From: JAEUIX01 sp046156035
GTDB taxonomy: Bacteria; Planctomycetota; Phycisphaerae; Phycisphaerales; UBA1924
Direction of reading: 5' to 3'
DNA length: 64,000 nucleotides
Assembly: GCA_046156035.1 (NCBI GenBank)
Contig: JBJXEW010000028.1
Coordinates: forward strand, 113,611-177,610
The notes under the pieces are model-generated. The model was not told the DNA's origin. It saw nothing but the letters and a program-made list of their open reading frames with translations, and searched no databases. Position 1 is the stretch's first letter, and the number at the start of each line of letters is the position of its first letter. Below are positions 16,882-31,000 of the stretch, piece by piece. Made by a program: the position numbers and the translations under genes.

Positions 16882-18966
16882 ATGTGTGAACTGACCGAGC
16901 AAGTTGGCCCGCGCGTCCGTGCGAGAGCCTCGTCCGGACAGCCCGCGCCGCGGCCAGAGGTTCGCGGCACGCGCTGTGCTTGGTGGCTGGCGGCCGTGGC
17001 GGGGAGTATGGGCTGCGGGTCGTTTGCGCACGCGCTGCAGGATGCGCAGCCGCAGGAGCCGACCCCGGCAGATGCGCTGGCCAAGGAGCCCGAAGCAAAG
17101 GCCGAGGCTGGCGACACCCCCGTGGTGGCGCAGATCGCGCAGATTCTGATCTCGAAATTTGACGCGAGGTACCTGCCGGAGCCGCACCCCAAACTGCCTC
17201 CCATCGAAGACCTCCTCGACGCGGCGAGCCTGTCGCTCGTCAATCGCGACGGAAGGTGGTTTGCGCCCGCGCCCGGCGAGGCTGCGGAGGCCCTGACCGT
17301 TGGCGAACTGAACCGTCGCCTCGCTGCGGTCGAGGGGGGTGTCAAGTTCTCGAAGGAAGCGGTCATCGGCGTGCTGATCGCCATCCGTGATGCCTTGACG
17401 GCCAGAGACCTGATCGGCGTGCTTGCGGAGATCGACCAGAACGAGATTGAGCAGGACCCGGACACGCTTGAGTGGACGGACGGGCGCGAAGAGGGTGCCA
17501 CGAGGCTCTCGGTGAACGTGTACGCCGCGACAGTCACGCGTGTGCGAACGATCGCGGCGGGCCAGCGGATTGAGGGCCGGCGCACCCGCATCGATCTGCC
17601 CGAGCACGAGTCGATCCGGAAGAGTTCGCCGCTGACACCCGTGGCGGAGGGCGCGGCCGATCGCAACGACCTGCTCGTGCGGGAGTCGCTGGACGAGTAT
17701 GTGCTGCGGCTGAACCGGCGGGCCGGGCGGCGCGTGGACGTTGCGATTTCGGGCGACGATGCGGACCGACCCGGTTCGGTGCTGTTGGACTATCTCGTGC
17801 GCGAGACGGACCCGCTGCTGGTGTATATCCAGGGCTCGAACACGGGCACGAAGCAGACGAACATCTGGCGTGAGCGCGTGGGCCTCATCCACAACCAGAT
17901 CACGGGCAACGACGACACGCTGTCGCTGGATTACGTGACCGGGGGCTTCGAGTCCACGCACATCTTCAACGGGTCCTACGAAGTGCCGCTCGACGATGAG
18001 GAGCGGCTCAAGGTCCGGGCGTACGGCAGTTTCAGCCAGTACGACGCCTCCGAGGTCGGCCGGTCCAACGAGCGGTTCACTGGCGATGAGTGGTTGGCGG
18101 GCGGCGAGATCAGCCTGAACGTCTTCCAGGCACGCGAGGTCTTCATTGATCTCTTCGCTGGCGCCAAGTTCCAGCACGTGTTTGTCGAGAACAACACCAA
18201 CCCCGCGCAGCCGATCCGGGGCGAGACGGACTTCGTGCTTCCCATATTCGGGGCCCGGCTGGACCGCCTGACCGACGAGGCCAACACCATCATCTCGCTG
18301 GCGTTTCAGGCCAATCTCCCGCACCTTGCCGGCACGGACCCGGGCGAACTGCAGCGCCTGGGCCGCCTGGGAACCGACACCAACTGGCAAACGATCCAGT
18401 TCAGCGCGGAGCAGACCTTTTTCCTTGAGCCGCTCTTGGATCGTGACGCCTTCCTGCGCGGCGAGAGCACGCTGGCGCACGAGGTGTCGGTCACGTTCAA
18501 GGGACAGACGGCCTTCGGGTACAGGCTCGCGCCGAACTTCCAGCAGGTCGCGGGCGGGTTGTACACCGTGCGCGGGTACCCGGAGAGTGCGGCCTCGGGC
18601 GACAACGTGTACGTCGGCACGGTGGAGTACCGCCTGCACGTGCCACGCATGCTGGCCGTGCAGACGGAGCCGGGCGAGGTCTTCGGCGAGCCCTTTCGCT
18701 GGGCACCCCAGCAGCCGTACGCGAGACCCGATTGGGACCTGATCGTGCGCACGTTTGTGGACGCGGGCCGGACGGAGAACAATCAGGCGGCGGTGAACGA
18801 GTTCGATCAGACGCTTGTGGGCGTGGGCGTGGGCATCGAACTTCAGTTTCGTCGCAACCTCAACGTGCGCGTGGACTACGGCGTGGCCTTGCAAGACGTG
18901 AAGGGTTCCAGCGGGGTGGATCGGGGCGATGGACGGCTGCACTTTGTCGGAACGCTGCTGTTCTGA
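16882..18966 (+). CDS. TpsB two-partner secretion outer-membrane transporter (FhaC/ShlB-like)
   Basis: A 694-residue member of the Omp85/TpsB family that exports a partner TpsA across the outer membrane. An N-terminal extension of about 30 residues precedes a hydrophobic segment CAWWLAAVAGSMGCGSFAHA, the signal peptide. A Pro/Glu-rich linker leads to POTRA-like modules (about 130-300), with LTVGELNRRLAAVEGG and later TRLSVNVYAATVTRVRTI. The rest is a beta barrel: INIWRERVGL-type strands, FNGSYEVPL, and the diagnostic loop-6 motif VRGY at 563-566 in YTVRGYPES. It ends in Phe (FVGTLLF), as outer-membrane barrels do. ATG 16882 has GAGAGG eight to nine bases upstream. It sits 111 bases before the giant tpsA on the same strand, the classical TPS gene order. 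Confidence 0.92.
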   Translation: MCELTEQVGPRVRARASSGQPAPRPEVRGTRCAWWLAAVAGSMGCGSFAHALQDAQPQEPTPADALAKEPEAKAEAGDTPVVAQIAQILISKFDARYLPEPHPKLPPIEDLLDAASLSLVNRDGRWFAPAPGEAAEALTVGELNRRLAAVEGGVKFSKEAVIGVLIAIRDALTARDLIGVLAEIDQNEIEQDPDTLEWTDGREEGATRLSVNVYAATVTRVRTIAAGQRIEGRRTRIDLPEHESIRKSSPLTPVAEGAADRNDLLVRESLDEYVLRLNRRAGRRVDVAISGDDADRPGSVLLDYLVRETDPLLVYIQGSNTGTKQTNIWRERVGLIHNQITGNDDTLSLDYVTGGFESTHIFNGSYEVPLDDEERLKVRAYGSFSQYDASEVGRSNERFTGDEWLAGGEISLNVFQAREVFIDLFAGAKFQHVFVENNTNPAQPIRGETDFVLPIFGARLDRLTDEANTIISLAFQANLPHLAGTDPGELQRLGRLGTDTNWQTIQFSAEQTFFLEPLLDRDAFLRGESTLAHEVSVTFKGQTAFGYRLAPNFQQVAGGLYTVRGYPESAASGDNVYVGTVEYRLHVPRMLAVQTEPGEVFGEPFRWAPQQPYARPDWDLIVRTFVDAGRTENNQAAVNEFDQTLVGVGVGIELQFRRNLNVRVDYGVALQDVKGSSGVDRGDGRLHFVGTLLF

Positions 18967-19077
18967 GCCGGCGGGGCGGGGCGGGGCGGGCGGCGGCAGG
19001 CGCGATCGGGGCGGTGTGCCGGCGACGGATGGTGAGCGGGGTTCGGGTTGTTGCGTATCGACATCGAGGAGTTGCTC
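18967..19077 (+). promoter_or_regulatory. tpsB-tpsA intergenic leader with G-quadruplex motif and tpsA ribosome site
   Basis: A 111-base spacer. At 18973-18990 the + strand has four G-runs (GGGG C GGGG C GGGG C GGG), a canonical G-quadruplex motif that would lie in the mRNA between the two cistrons. At 19066-19071 GAGGAG precedes ATG 19078 by six bases, which fixes the tpsA start even though the frame is open from TTG 19048. A differential-expression role for the G-rich element is inference. Confidence 0.6.
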
Positions 19078-22000
19078 ATGCGTTTTTCATACGGGCGGCG
19101 GGGCACGCTTGGGACCTTGGCTTCGGGCATGGCCGCCTCTTCGGCCGCCCTGGCGATGTGTGCGCCCGCGTGGGCGGGGCCCGAGGGTGAGACCGTGGTG
19201 AGCGGTTCGGCCAGTTTCGTGCGCGACGGCGCGAACACGGCGATCACGGCGGCCAACAACACGATCATCAACTACCAGAGTTTCGACATCGCCCGCCACG
19301 AGAGCGTGCGCTTCGTCCAGCCCGACGCGGCCTCACGCGTCTTCAACAACATCACGGGCAGCAACTTCACGCAGATCGCCGGCACGCTCACCAGCAACGG
19401 CATTGTGTACATCATGAACCCCGCGGGCGTCTACTTCCGTGAGGGCGCGGTCGTGAATGTGGGCGGCATTTATGCCGGTGCCGCGCACCTCAGCGACGCC
19501 GATTTTCTGCAGGGCCACAACAACTTCACGGACATGTCCGGTGCCGTCGTGAACGAGGGCACGATCAACGCCCAGACCGTGGCGCTGATCGGGCGCGAGG
19601 TCGCCAACCGCGGCGTCATCAACAGCCCCGGGGGCACGGTCGTCATGGCCTCCGGCGACAGCGTCTACATGGGCGAGCGCGGCGGGCGGATCTTTGTGCA
19701 GGTGGCCACCACCGGCGCGCCCGCGGTGGCCGGCACGGGCGTAGAGCAGAGCGGCACGATCAACGCACGCGGCGGGCGGGTTGCCATCGCCGCGGGCGAC
19801 CTGTATTCCATGGCCATCCGCCACACGGGTGCCACACGCGCGCGGGATATCGCCATCGAGGGCTCCGGGCGTGGCAACGTGCAGATCTCCGGCGCGATCG
19901 ACGCGACAGGATCGGGCGGCGCAGACCAGGCACGCGGCGGGCAGGTGCGCATCACGGGCGAGCGCGTTGGCGTGATGGGCGCGAGCATCGACGCCAGCGG
20001 CGCGGCGGGTGGGGGGGGTGGCGGCAGCATCGCCATCGGCGGTGAGTATCAGGGCGGCGGCACGCTCGGCCACGCCACGTCCACCGTCGTCATGTCCGAT
20101 TCGGTGATCCGCTCCGACGGCACGGGAGCCGCCGCCGACGGTGGTGAGGTGGTGATCTGGTCCGACGTGTTCACCGGCTTCTACGGGCGCGCGTACGCGA
20201 CCGGCACGGGGCGAGGCGGCAGCATCGAAACCTCCAGCGCGGGAGCGCTGGATATCCGCGGGGCGGATGTCTCGGCCGCGGGCGGCACGGGCGCGGGCCA
20301 GTGGCTGCTGGACCCTCGCAACATCACGATCGTCGCGTCGGGGGGCATCGATCCGGCCACGCTCAACCCCTTCGAGTCGGCCAACGCCGGTGAGGCCAGC
20401 ATCAATGTTACGGCGATTGAGACGGCCCTGGAGGGCGGCACCGATGTGGAGATCCGCACGTTTGCGCTCGATGGAGCGACCGAGGCGGGCAACATCACCT
20501 GGAACGCCGCGCTCGCGGTGGACATTGCCGCGGCCACGACCCGCGTGCTGACGCTGAAGGCCGCGAACAACATCATCATCTCGGCGGGTGCATCCATCGA
20601 TGCCACTGCGGGCGGCGCTGCCAACGGCAAACTTGATATCAATCTGTTCGCCAACGATGGCTCAGGCTCCGGGCCAACCCAGGATGTGACGACGACGATC
20701 GGCACGGTGACGGTGAACGCGGCGCTGCGCTCCAACGGCGGAATCATCACGCTGGGCAAGACCGCGGGCAACCGCTCGTCGGGCGTAACCGTGAACACGG
20801 GCGGCGTGCTTGACTCGCGCATCGGCACGGCCGCGGCGGGCGGCGGCGCGATCAACCTGCAGGCCGCGGGCCCGACGGGCATCGCGGTGAACGAGGTCAT
20901 CAACACCGGCGGCGGTGCGCTCAGCATCATCGGCACGGGCACGGCCAACGTGGTGCTCGCGCAGAACGCGGTGATCACGGCCGGCGCGATGACGATCAAC
21001 ACGGTGACCAGCAACAGCCGGCTTGTGCGCATCAACGGCAACATCACGGCCGACTCGCTCTCGGTGGTCACCAACCGCATCGAGTTGAACCAGGCGGTCG
21101 TTGGTGGCTTCACGATCACGACCAACGCCGGCTCGCAGTTGTACAGTTATGCGGCGACCTCACCGGCCGGCAACGGCCTGCGTCTCAGCGGCAACGCTTC
21201 GCTGGTGGCCAACGGTGCCACGAGCGACATCACGTTCACATCGAACGGGACCTCGGCGACGGTGAACGGAGCGTTCGGGTTGACGGTGAACGCGGGCCGC
21301 GACGTGATCTTCTCGACGTCGGTGGGCAACACGTCCGAGGCTTCGCGCCCCTCGTTCCTGGACATCACGGCCGCGGGGACGATCGTGTTCAACCAAGGCT
21401 TGGTGCAGACATCGAGCGCCACGCGAGACGACGGTCGGCAGGTGTACACCGGCACGGTGCGCCTCGCGGCGGACACGGAGTTCAAGAGCACGGCCGGGGC
21501 GTCCTTCGGCACGATCACGTTTAACAGCGCGCTGACCGGCACGGCCAGCGGCGTCCAGAGCCTGACCACGACCGGCAACGCGGTGTTCAACGGCGATCTG
21601 GGTACGGCGGGCATCCGGCTCGAGTCGATCTTCGCTTCGCAGGCCACCACGTTCGGCGGTGCCAACGCCTTCACGACCGGAGATCAGACGTACGCGGGCG
21701 CGTTCACGCTCGCCAACGACGGCGCAACGATCACGGGCACCAACGTGCTGTTCAACGGCGCGCTGAACGCCGACGACGCCACGAATGAGGACCGGGCGTT
21801 GTCGGTGGTCGCCTCGGGGAACACAACGTTCAACCAGGCTGTCGGCACCACCCAGGCGCTGTTCAGCCTGACGACCGATGCGCCCGGCCAGTCGTCGTTC
21901 AAGAGTGTGACGACAGAAGCGGGCGGGTTCCAGAACTACGGGGATCAGACGGCCACACTCAACGGCACGTACACGACCAACGGGGGCAACTTCACGATCG

Positions 22001-25000
22001 GCATCACCACTATTCTCGCGGGCACAACCGTGGTGAACGCCGGTGCGGGCAATGCCACGTTCACGCAGGGGATCACCGGCGCGTTCGCCCTGACGGCCAA
22101 CAGCGGCGCGGCGACGCTCTTCGGTTCCACGGTGAACATCGCGTCGCTCACGACCAGCGGTGGCGGCGGTGCGGGAGACACGACCACGCTGCGGGACACG
22201 GTCACCACCTCCGGCAGCCAGGTGTACAACGACGCGGTGCTGCTGGGCTGGGCCGTCGGCGCGGCGGGGAGCCGCACGCTGTCGGGCTCGGCCCTCACGT
22301 TCTCGTCGACGGTGGACAACGAGAACGCCGGGGGCGGCATCGGCCGGGCGCTGGTGGTGAATAGCAGCGGCGCGGTCATGATCGTGGGCGATGTGGGCGG
22401 CAACGTCGCCACGGGGCCGCTGTTCAGCCTCACGTCGGACGCGGGGGGCACGCTGAGCATCGGGAATGCCACCACGCAGGCGGCGGGCTTCCAGTTGTAC
22501 GCAGATGACACGGTGACGTTCAACAGCACCTACATCACCAACGGCGGCGATTTCAGCGTGAACGACGCGGGCGCGGGCGTGGCGGATGCGGTGCTGGCCA
22601 GCAACACGGTGATCAACACGGGCGGCGGCGATGTGCTCTTCGAGGGCACGGTGAACGGCACCGCCCTCAACGCGCAGACGCTGTCGATCACGGCGGGCGC
22701 GGGGGATGTGTCGTTCCAGGGGGCGGTCGGCAACTCGGTGCCGCTGGGCGACACCACGATCGTGTCGGCGGATGACGTGTCGTTCATGGGGGCCTTCAGC
22801 GGCACGGGCTACGTGCAGCAGGCCGGGACGGGCCTGACCACGTTCACGGGCCTGGCGACGACCACCGGCGCCACGGGCATCAACTTCACGGGCGCGAATC
22901 TCACGCTCAACGGCGGCGCGGCCGTGAGCGGCACCGGCGGGATCGCATCGGACAACGCGGGGCTGCTGACGATCGGGGCCACGGCGCTGAACATCACGGG
23001 CACGGGTGCGTTCAGCCAGACCAGCACGGCGGGCACGGGCACGGTGGCGCTCAACGCCAGCACGATCAACACCAACGACCGGAACATTGGCTTCGCGTCG
23101 GGCACCACGCTGGCGACGGGGGCCGTGGTGCTGAACACGACCGGTGGCACCACCGGCAACATCACGTTCACGGCCGCGGTGGCGGGCGCGCAGGCCCTGA
23201 CGGCCACGAGCGGCGGGACGACGACATTCAACTCGACGGTGGGCGCGGGCACGGCCCTGGCGAGCCTGACGACCGACGGCGGGGGCACGACGATCCTGCG
23301 GGATGCGGTGACGACCAGCGGCGCGCAGACGTACAACGACGCGGTGCTTCTGGGGTGGGCGGCGGCGGCGGACCGGACGCTGGCGGGCTCGGCGGTGTCG
23401 TTCAACGCGGCGGTGGACAACGAGAACGCGGGCGGGCGTGGCCTGACGGTGAACACGACGGGCGGCGGCACCACGACCTTCGCCGGCGTGGTGGGCGGGG
23501 GCGCCAACGGCGCCCTGCTGAGCCTCACCACCAACGCGGATGGCACCAGCACGCTCCTGAGCGTCTCCACGACGGGGGCCCAGAGTTACGCGGATTCGAC
23601 GGTCACGCTCAACGGCACCTACACCACCACCGGCGGTGCGTTCAGAGTGAGCGACGCTGGCGCGGGCACAGCGAACGCGGTTTTGGCGGGCGGCACCACC
23701 GTCAACGCCGGCGCGGGCGCAATCACGTTCGAGGGGACGGTCACGGGCGGCCAGGGCCTGACGGCCAACAGCAGCGCGGCCACGCTCTTTGGTTCCACGG
23801 TGAACATCGCGTCGCTCACGACCAGCGGTGGCGGCGGTGCGGGAGACACGACCACGCTGCGCGACGCGGTCACCACCTCCGGCAGCCAGACGTACAACGA
23901 CGCGGTGCTGCTGGGGTGGACGGCGGGCGGGGCGAACGTGCGGACGTTCTCAGGCTCGGCGGTGTCGTTCAACGCGGCGGTGGACAACGAGAACGCGGGC
24001 GGGCGAGCCCTGACGGTGAACGCTGCCGGCGCGACGACGTTCGCCGCCGCGGTTGGCGGGGGTGCGAACGGCGCTCTGGACAGCCTGACGACCGACAACG
24101 GGGGCGGCGGGACGGCCGAGAGCACGGTGATCGGCGCGAACATCACCACGACCAACGCGCTGACGATCAACGACGCGGCGGTGCTGACCGGCGTGGGCGT
24201 GCGGGCGATCTCGGCCGGGAGTGCCACCTTTGCTTCCACGGTGCGTTCGAGCACGAGCGGCCAGAGCGGCCTGAGCCTCACGACGACGACCGGCGCGGCC
24301 CAGTTGCAGGGTGTTGTCGGCGGCGGCTCCCAGGCGCTGCTCTCACTCACGGTGAACGCGGACACGACGGCCAGCAGCATCGGGGCGACCACCACCGGGG
24401 CTCAGGATTACACGGGCACGACGGGCGTGAGTCTGAGCGGGGCCTACGCGACCAGCAACGCGGCCTTCGGCGTCAACAGCAACGCCACGCTCACCGGCAA
24501 CACCACGGTGAACACCACCGCCGGCACCGGCGGCAACATCACGTTCACCGGCACGCTCATCGGCGGGCAGACGCTCACGGCGACCAGCGGGGGCACGACA
24601 ACGTTCAACTCGACGGTGGGTGCGGGCGTGGGCAACGCGCTGACGAGCCTGACCACCGACGGCGGTGGAACGACGATCCTGCGTGATGACGTGACGACGA
24701 CGGGCAGCCAGACGTACAACGACGCGGTGCTGCTGGGGTGGGCGGCGTTGGCCACGCGCACGCTGTCGGGCGGCGCGGTTGAACTCGCCGCGACGGTCAA
24801 CAACGAGGACAACACGGGCGGGCGAGGCCTGCTCGTGAACAGCGCGGGAACCACCACCTTCGGCGGCGTGGTGGGCGGCGACGCGACCAACGGAGCCCTG
24901 CTCAGCCTCACCACCGACAACGGCGGCGGCGGGGCCGAGAGCACGATCATCGCGGCGGACATCAACACCAGCGGCGATGCGACCTTCAACGATGCGGTGC

Positions 25001-28000
25001 AGATCGGCGGCACGGTGGGCACGGCCCGTGTGGTGACGGCCGGCAACGCGACGTTCGCGGGCACGGTGGGCTCCGCGGCGGGCGGTGCTCGCGGTCTGAC
25101 GGTCAACACCACCGAGGCGGATGCGGACCAGGGTTTGACGCTCTTTAGCGGTGCCGTGAGCGGCCTGAACACGCTGACCACCAACGCCAACGGAACCACA
25201 CGGCTGGACGATGCCGTAACAACCACCGGGGCGCAGCAGTACAACGACGCGCTCCGGCTCGGGTGGGCCGTCGGTGCCACACGCACGCTCTCGGGCGGGT
25301 CGGTTCAGTTCGCTTCCACCGTTGACAACGTGGACAACACCGGTGGACGCGGGCTGGCGGTGAACAGCGCCGGAGCCACCACGTTCGCCGGAGCCGTTGG
25401 CGGTGGTGCCAACGGGGCGCTGCTCAGCCTCAGCACCGACGGCGGCGGCACGAGCAGCCTCCAGAGCGTGACCACCGAGGCCGCGGGGAGCCAGGCGTAC
25501 GCGGACGACACGGTGACGCTGAGCGGAACATACACCACCAACGGCGGTGGATTCAGCGTGAACAACGCCGGTGCCGGCACGGCCAACGCGGTGCTGGGCG
25601 GCAACACCATCATTTCGACCGGCAACGGCACCGTGCTCTTTGAGGGCACGGTGAACGCCGATGACGCGGCGGCCAACGACCGCACGCTGAGCATCGTGAG
25701 CACGGGCACGACCACGTTCATGTCGGCCGTGGGTGGCCAGACCGACGGCGAACTGTTCAGCCTCACGACCGATGCGGGTGGCTCTACAAGCCTGTCCGAT
25801 GTCCGCACAGAGGCGGGCGGCTTCCAGGCGTACAGCGACGGGACGGTGACGCTGAGCGGCACGTACACGACCAACGGCGGTAGTTTCAGCGTGAGCGACG
25901 CTGGCGCGGGCACAGCGAACGCGGTTCTGGGCGGCACCACGCTCGTGAACGCGGGTGCGGGCGCGATCACGTTCGAGGGGACGGTCACGGGTGGCCAGAG
26001 CCTGACGGCCAACAGCAGCGCGGCGACGACGTTCGGGAGCACGGTGAGCATCGGGTCGTTGACGACGAACAACGGTGGAGGCGGTGCGGGGGAGAGCACG
26101 ATCCTTCGTGACGCGGTGACAACGACGGGGAGCCAGACGTACAACGACGCGGTGCTCTTGGGGTGGGCCGCGGCGGCGGACCGGACGCTGTCGGGTTCGT
26201 CGGTGTCGTTGAACGGGGCCGTGGACAACGAGACCGCGGGCGGGCGTGGGCTGACGGTGAACACGAGCGGCGCGGGCGCAACCACGTTCGGTGGGGTGGT
26301 GGGCGGGGGCGCCAACGGGGCGCTGTTGAGCCTGACGACCAACGCCGACGGGACCACGGTGCTGAACACGACGGCGGTTTCGACGACGGGGGCGCTGGAC
26401 TTTGGCGATGCGGTCACGGTGGGCGGGAGCAACCTGGCCAGCGGCGGGACGCTGACGCTGAACTACGCGGGTGCGACGTTCCGCGCCAGCGTGGCCTCGG
26501 CGGCGGGTGGGGGGGGTGGGGCGCGGAACCTGACGGTGAACTCGTCGGGCGGTGGGCTGACGGACTTCCAGGGGGCGTTGGGGACGGGTGGGAGCGCGCT
26601 GGGCGCGGTGCTGAGCAACGCGGACGGCACGTTCAGCGCGACGGCGGGGGGGAACACCGCCGGGCTGACGATCAGCGACGCGGGGGCGACGACGCTGGGC
26701 GGCACGTTCACGACGACAGGGTTCTCGGCGGCGGGCCCGGTGACGCTGGCCAGCGCCACGACGATCAACGCCGGCGCGGGCAACATCACGTTCACGGGCA
26801 CGGTGGGCGGGGTCCAGAGCCTGGCGGCCAACAGCGACGGCGTGACGCGGTTCGGGAGCACGGTGAACATCGCGAGCCTGACGACGGACCTGAACGCGGG
26901 CGCGAACAACGCCCCCACGGAGCGGACGGAACTCAACGGCGATGTGACGGTGACCGGCGGTGCCACGTTCAACGACGCGGTGGTGCTCACCAGCAACGCG
27001 GCGATCAACGCGGGTTCGAGCGGCATCACGTTCGGTGGTGCGGTGAGCGGTGCGTTCGCCCTGACGGCCAACAGCGACACGCTCACGCGCTTTGCCAGCA
27101 CGGTGAGTATCGCCAGCCTGACGACGGACCTGAACGCGGGCGCGAACAACGCCCCGACGGAGCGGACGGAACTCAACGGCGACGTGACGGTGACGGCGGG
27201 GGCCACGTTCAACGACGCGGCGGTGCTGACCGGCAACGTGGCGATCAACGCCGGTGCGAGCGCCATCACGTTCGCCAACGCCGTGAGCGGTGCCTTCGCG
27301 CTGACGGCCAACAGCAGCGCGGCCACGCTCTTCGGTTCCACGGTGAACATCGCGTCGCTCACGACCAGCGGTGGCGGCGGTGCGGGAGACACGACCACGC
27401 TGCGGGACACGGTCACCACCTCCGGCAGCCAGACGTACAACGACGCGGTGCTCTTGGGGTGGACGGCGGGTGGAGCGAACGTGCGGACGTTCTCCGGGTC
27501 TGCGGGGTCGTTCAACTCGAGCGTGGACAACGAGAACGCGGGCGGGCGGGCCCTGACGGTGAACAGCGCGGGCGTGACCACGTTCGCGGGGACCGTCGGC
27601 GGTGGTGCCAACGGCGCTCTGGACAGCCTGACGACCGACAACGGGGGCGGCGGGGCGGCCGAGAGCACGGTGATCGGGGCCAATATCACCACGACCAACG
27701 CGCTGACGATCAACGACGCGGCGGTGCTGACCGGCGTGGGCGTGCGGGCGATCGCGGCCGGGAGTGCCACCTTTGCTTCCACGGTGCGTTCGAGCACGAG
27801 CGGCCAGAGCGGCCTGAGCCTGACGACGACGGCGGGCGCGGCCCAACTTCAGGGCATCGTGGGCGGCAACGCGCAGGCGCTCCTGTCGCTGACGGTGAAC
27901 GCGAGCACGACGGCCGGCAGCATCGGTGTGACGACCACGGGTGCGCAGGACTACACCGGGGCCACGGGCGTGAACCTGAGCGGGGCGTACGCCACGACCA

Positions 28001-31000
28001 ACGCGGCCTTCGGCGTCAACAGCAACGCCACGCTCACCGGCAACACCACCATCGCCACCTCCGCCGGCAACATCACCTTCACGGGCTCGCTTAATGGCAC
28101 GACGGCGAACACCCAGACGCTAGGAATCACGGCCGGCGGGGGCGACGCGACGTTCCAGGGAGCCGTGGGCAACACCGTGGCCCTAGGCAACGCCACGGTG
28201 GTCTCGGCGGATGACGTGTCGTTCCAGAGCACACTGGGGGCTTCGGGGTACCTGCAGCAGGCGGGCACCGGCACCACCACGTTCACGGGTCTTGCCACGA
28301 CGACCGGCGCGACGGGCATCAACTTCACCGGTGCCAACCTCATGCTCAACGGGGGCGCGGCCGTCAGCGGCGCGGGCGGCATCGCCGTGGCCAACGCGGG
28401 CACGCTGACCATCGCCGCGGTGGCGGTGAACATTACGGGCACGGGCGTGTTCAACCAGACCGGGGCGGGCTCGGTGACGCTGGCCAACAGCACGATCAGC
28501 ACCAACGAGCAGAACATCTCCTTCACGGGCCCGGTCACGCTCACCACCGGCACCGCCACGCTCAGCACCGGTGCCGGCGCTGCGGGCAACATCACCTTCG
28601 CCGGCACGGTGGTGAGTGAGGACAACGCCAGCCGCGGCCTCACGCTCGGCGGGCGAACCGGCAGCGTGTCGTTCCAGGCGGCGGTGGGCGGCGGTGCGAC
28701 GATCAGCGCGCTGGGCGATATCCTGATCGCCGATGCCACCACGGTGACGGCCTCGTCCACCATCCGGGCGGCGAACCTCACGCAGTCTCTCAGCACCGGC
28801 GCGGGCACGAGCACGTTCAGCGGCCTCATCACGACGACCGGGGCAACGGGCATCAGTCTCACGGGCGCTGGTTTCACACTCAACGGTGGAACGGCGGTGA
28901 GCGGCGCGGGCGGCATCGCCGTCAACAACGCTGGGGCGCTGAGCATCGGCTCGACGGCCATCAACCTGACGGGCACGGGCGGCCTCAGCCAGACCAGCAC
29001 CGCGGGCACCGGCACGGTGGTGCTCAACGGCAGCACGATCAATACCAACGACCGGAGCATCGCGTTCGCGTCGAACACGACGCTCGCGACGGGCGCGGTG
29101 CTGCTCAACACTACCGCGGGCACGAACGGCAACATCACGTTCACGGGCGCGGTGGTGGGGGGCCAGGTGCTCACGGCCACCAGCGGCGGCACCAGCACGT
29201 TCAACTCCACGGTGGGCGCTGGCGTGGGCAACGCGCTCGCCAGCCTCAGCACCGACGGGGGCGGCACCACGGTGCTCGGCGGCAACGTCACCACGACAGG
29301 CAACCAGACATACGGCGACCGGGTGATTCTTGCCAACACGCCCGCGGGCGCGGACTATGTGCTCACCGCGAACGCGGGCAGCCTCATTGCTTTCAACGCC
29401 AACAACGCCGGCGCTCTGGACAACAACTCGTCGGTAGACGGCACCGCGGCGAACCTGCAAGGCCTCACCATCAACGGCGCGGCGGCCTCGTTCGCCGGCC
29501 TCGTGGGTGCGAACACGGCGCTCGAGTTCCTCACGCTCAACGCTGGGCTCTTCATCCCGGCCGACACGATTCTCAGCCTCGGGGCCACGCCCCTCACGCT
29601 GGGCGCGGTCACCGGCCCCGGCGGCGGCGCCTCGCTCACCATCACCACCTCGGGCCTCACCACGCTGGGCGGCGCCTTCACCAACATCACGAACTTCACT
29701 TCCAACGGCGGCGGGGAGACGTGCATCGCGGTTGATCTCTCGATCTCCGGTTCGTTCCTGTTCAGCGAGGATGTGTGCGTGGCCGGGGCGGTGGGTTCAA
29801 CCCGTTCGCTCACCAGCACGGGCAACGACCAATCCATCACGTTCGGCGGCCGCGTGTATTCGGATATGGGCGGTGCCCGCGGCCTGAGCCTCACGACGGC
29901 CTCCGGCGCAAACAGCCTCAAGGTCTTCACCGGCGAGGTGGGTGGAGAGCGCACGGCCGGCGATGCGCGGCCGCTGACAACGCTGACCACCAACGCCATC
30001 GGCACCACCCGCATCGGCGGCAACGTGACGACCACGGGCGTGCAGAACTTTGGCGACGCGGTGGAGGTGACGGGTGCGGGTACGCGCACGTTCACCGGCA
30101 CGGACCTGACATTTGCGGGCACGCTGCGGTCAAACGCCGACGGCACCACCGGCGCCACGCTCAGCGGCACGGGCACCACCACGCTGGGCGGTGCCGTGGG
30201 CGACAACGCCCAGCGGCTTGAATCCCTCGCCAGCAACGGCGGCGGGACGACGATCTTGCGGGATGCGGTGACAACCACGGGCAGCCAGACCTACGCCGAC
30301 GCGGTGCTCCTCGGCTGGGCCGCCGCGGCAGACCGGACGCTCTCGGGTTCGTCGGTGTCGCTGAACGCCGCGGTGAACAACGAGAACGCTGGCGGGCGCG
30401 GGCTGACGGTGGACACCACCGGCGGCGGCATCACGACGTTCGGCGGGATCGTGGGCGGCGGCGCCAACGGGGCGCTCCTGAGCCTGACAACCAACGCCGA
30501 CGGTACCAGCACGCTCCTGAGCGTGAGCACGACGGGTGCGCAGAGTTACGCCGATTCGACCGTGACACTGAACGGCGCATACACCACCGCCGGCGGCGCG
30601 TTCAGCGTCAACGACGCGGGCGGCGGCACGGCCAACACGGTTCTCGCGGGCAACACGACGATCATCACCGGCGGCGGACCGGTCATGTTCGAGGGGACCG
30701 TCAACGGCACGAACCTCAACGGCGAGACCCTGGGGATCACGGCGGGCAGCGGGGATGTCACGTTCCAAGGTGCCGCGGGCGACACCGTGGCCCTGGGCGC
30801 TGTGACGGTGGTCTCAGCGGATGACGTGTCCTTCCAGAGCACGTTCGTCGCGTCGGACTATGTGCAACAGGCGGGCACGGGCACGACCACCTTCACGGGC
30901 TTGGCCACAACCACGGGCGCGATCGGGATCAACTTCACGGGCGCCAACCTCACGATCAATGGCGGCACTGCCGTCAGCGGCACAGGCGGGATCGGGGTCG

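Noticed and set aside
16864..18942. A 692-residue - strand frame opposite tpsB
   Set aside because: The + strand frame shows signal peptide, POTRA and VRGY motifs; the antisense frame has no recognisable feature.
24343..27846. A 1167-residue open frame on the - strand inside tpsA
   Set aside because: It is antisense to the Thr/Gly/Asn repeats, has Arg/His-rich monotonous composition with no domain, and owes its length to GC-rich repeat bias.
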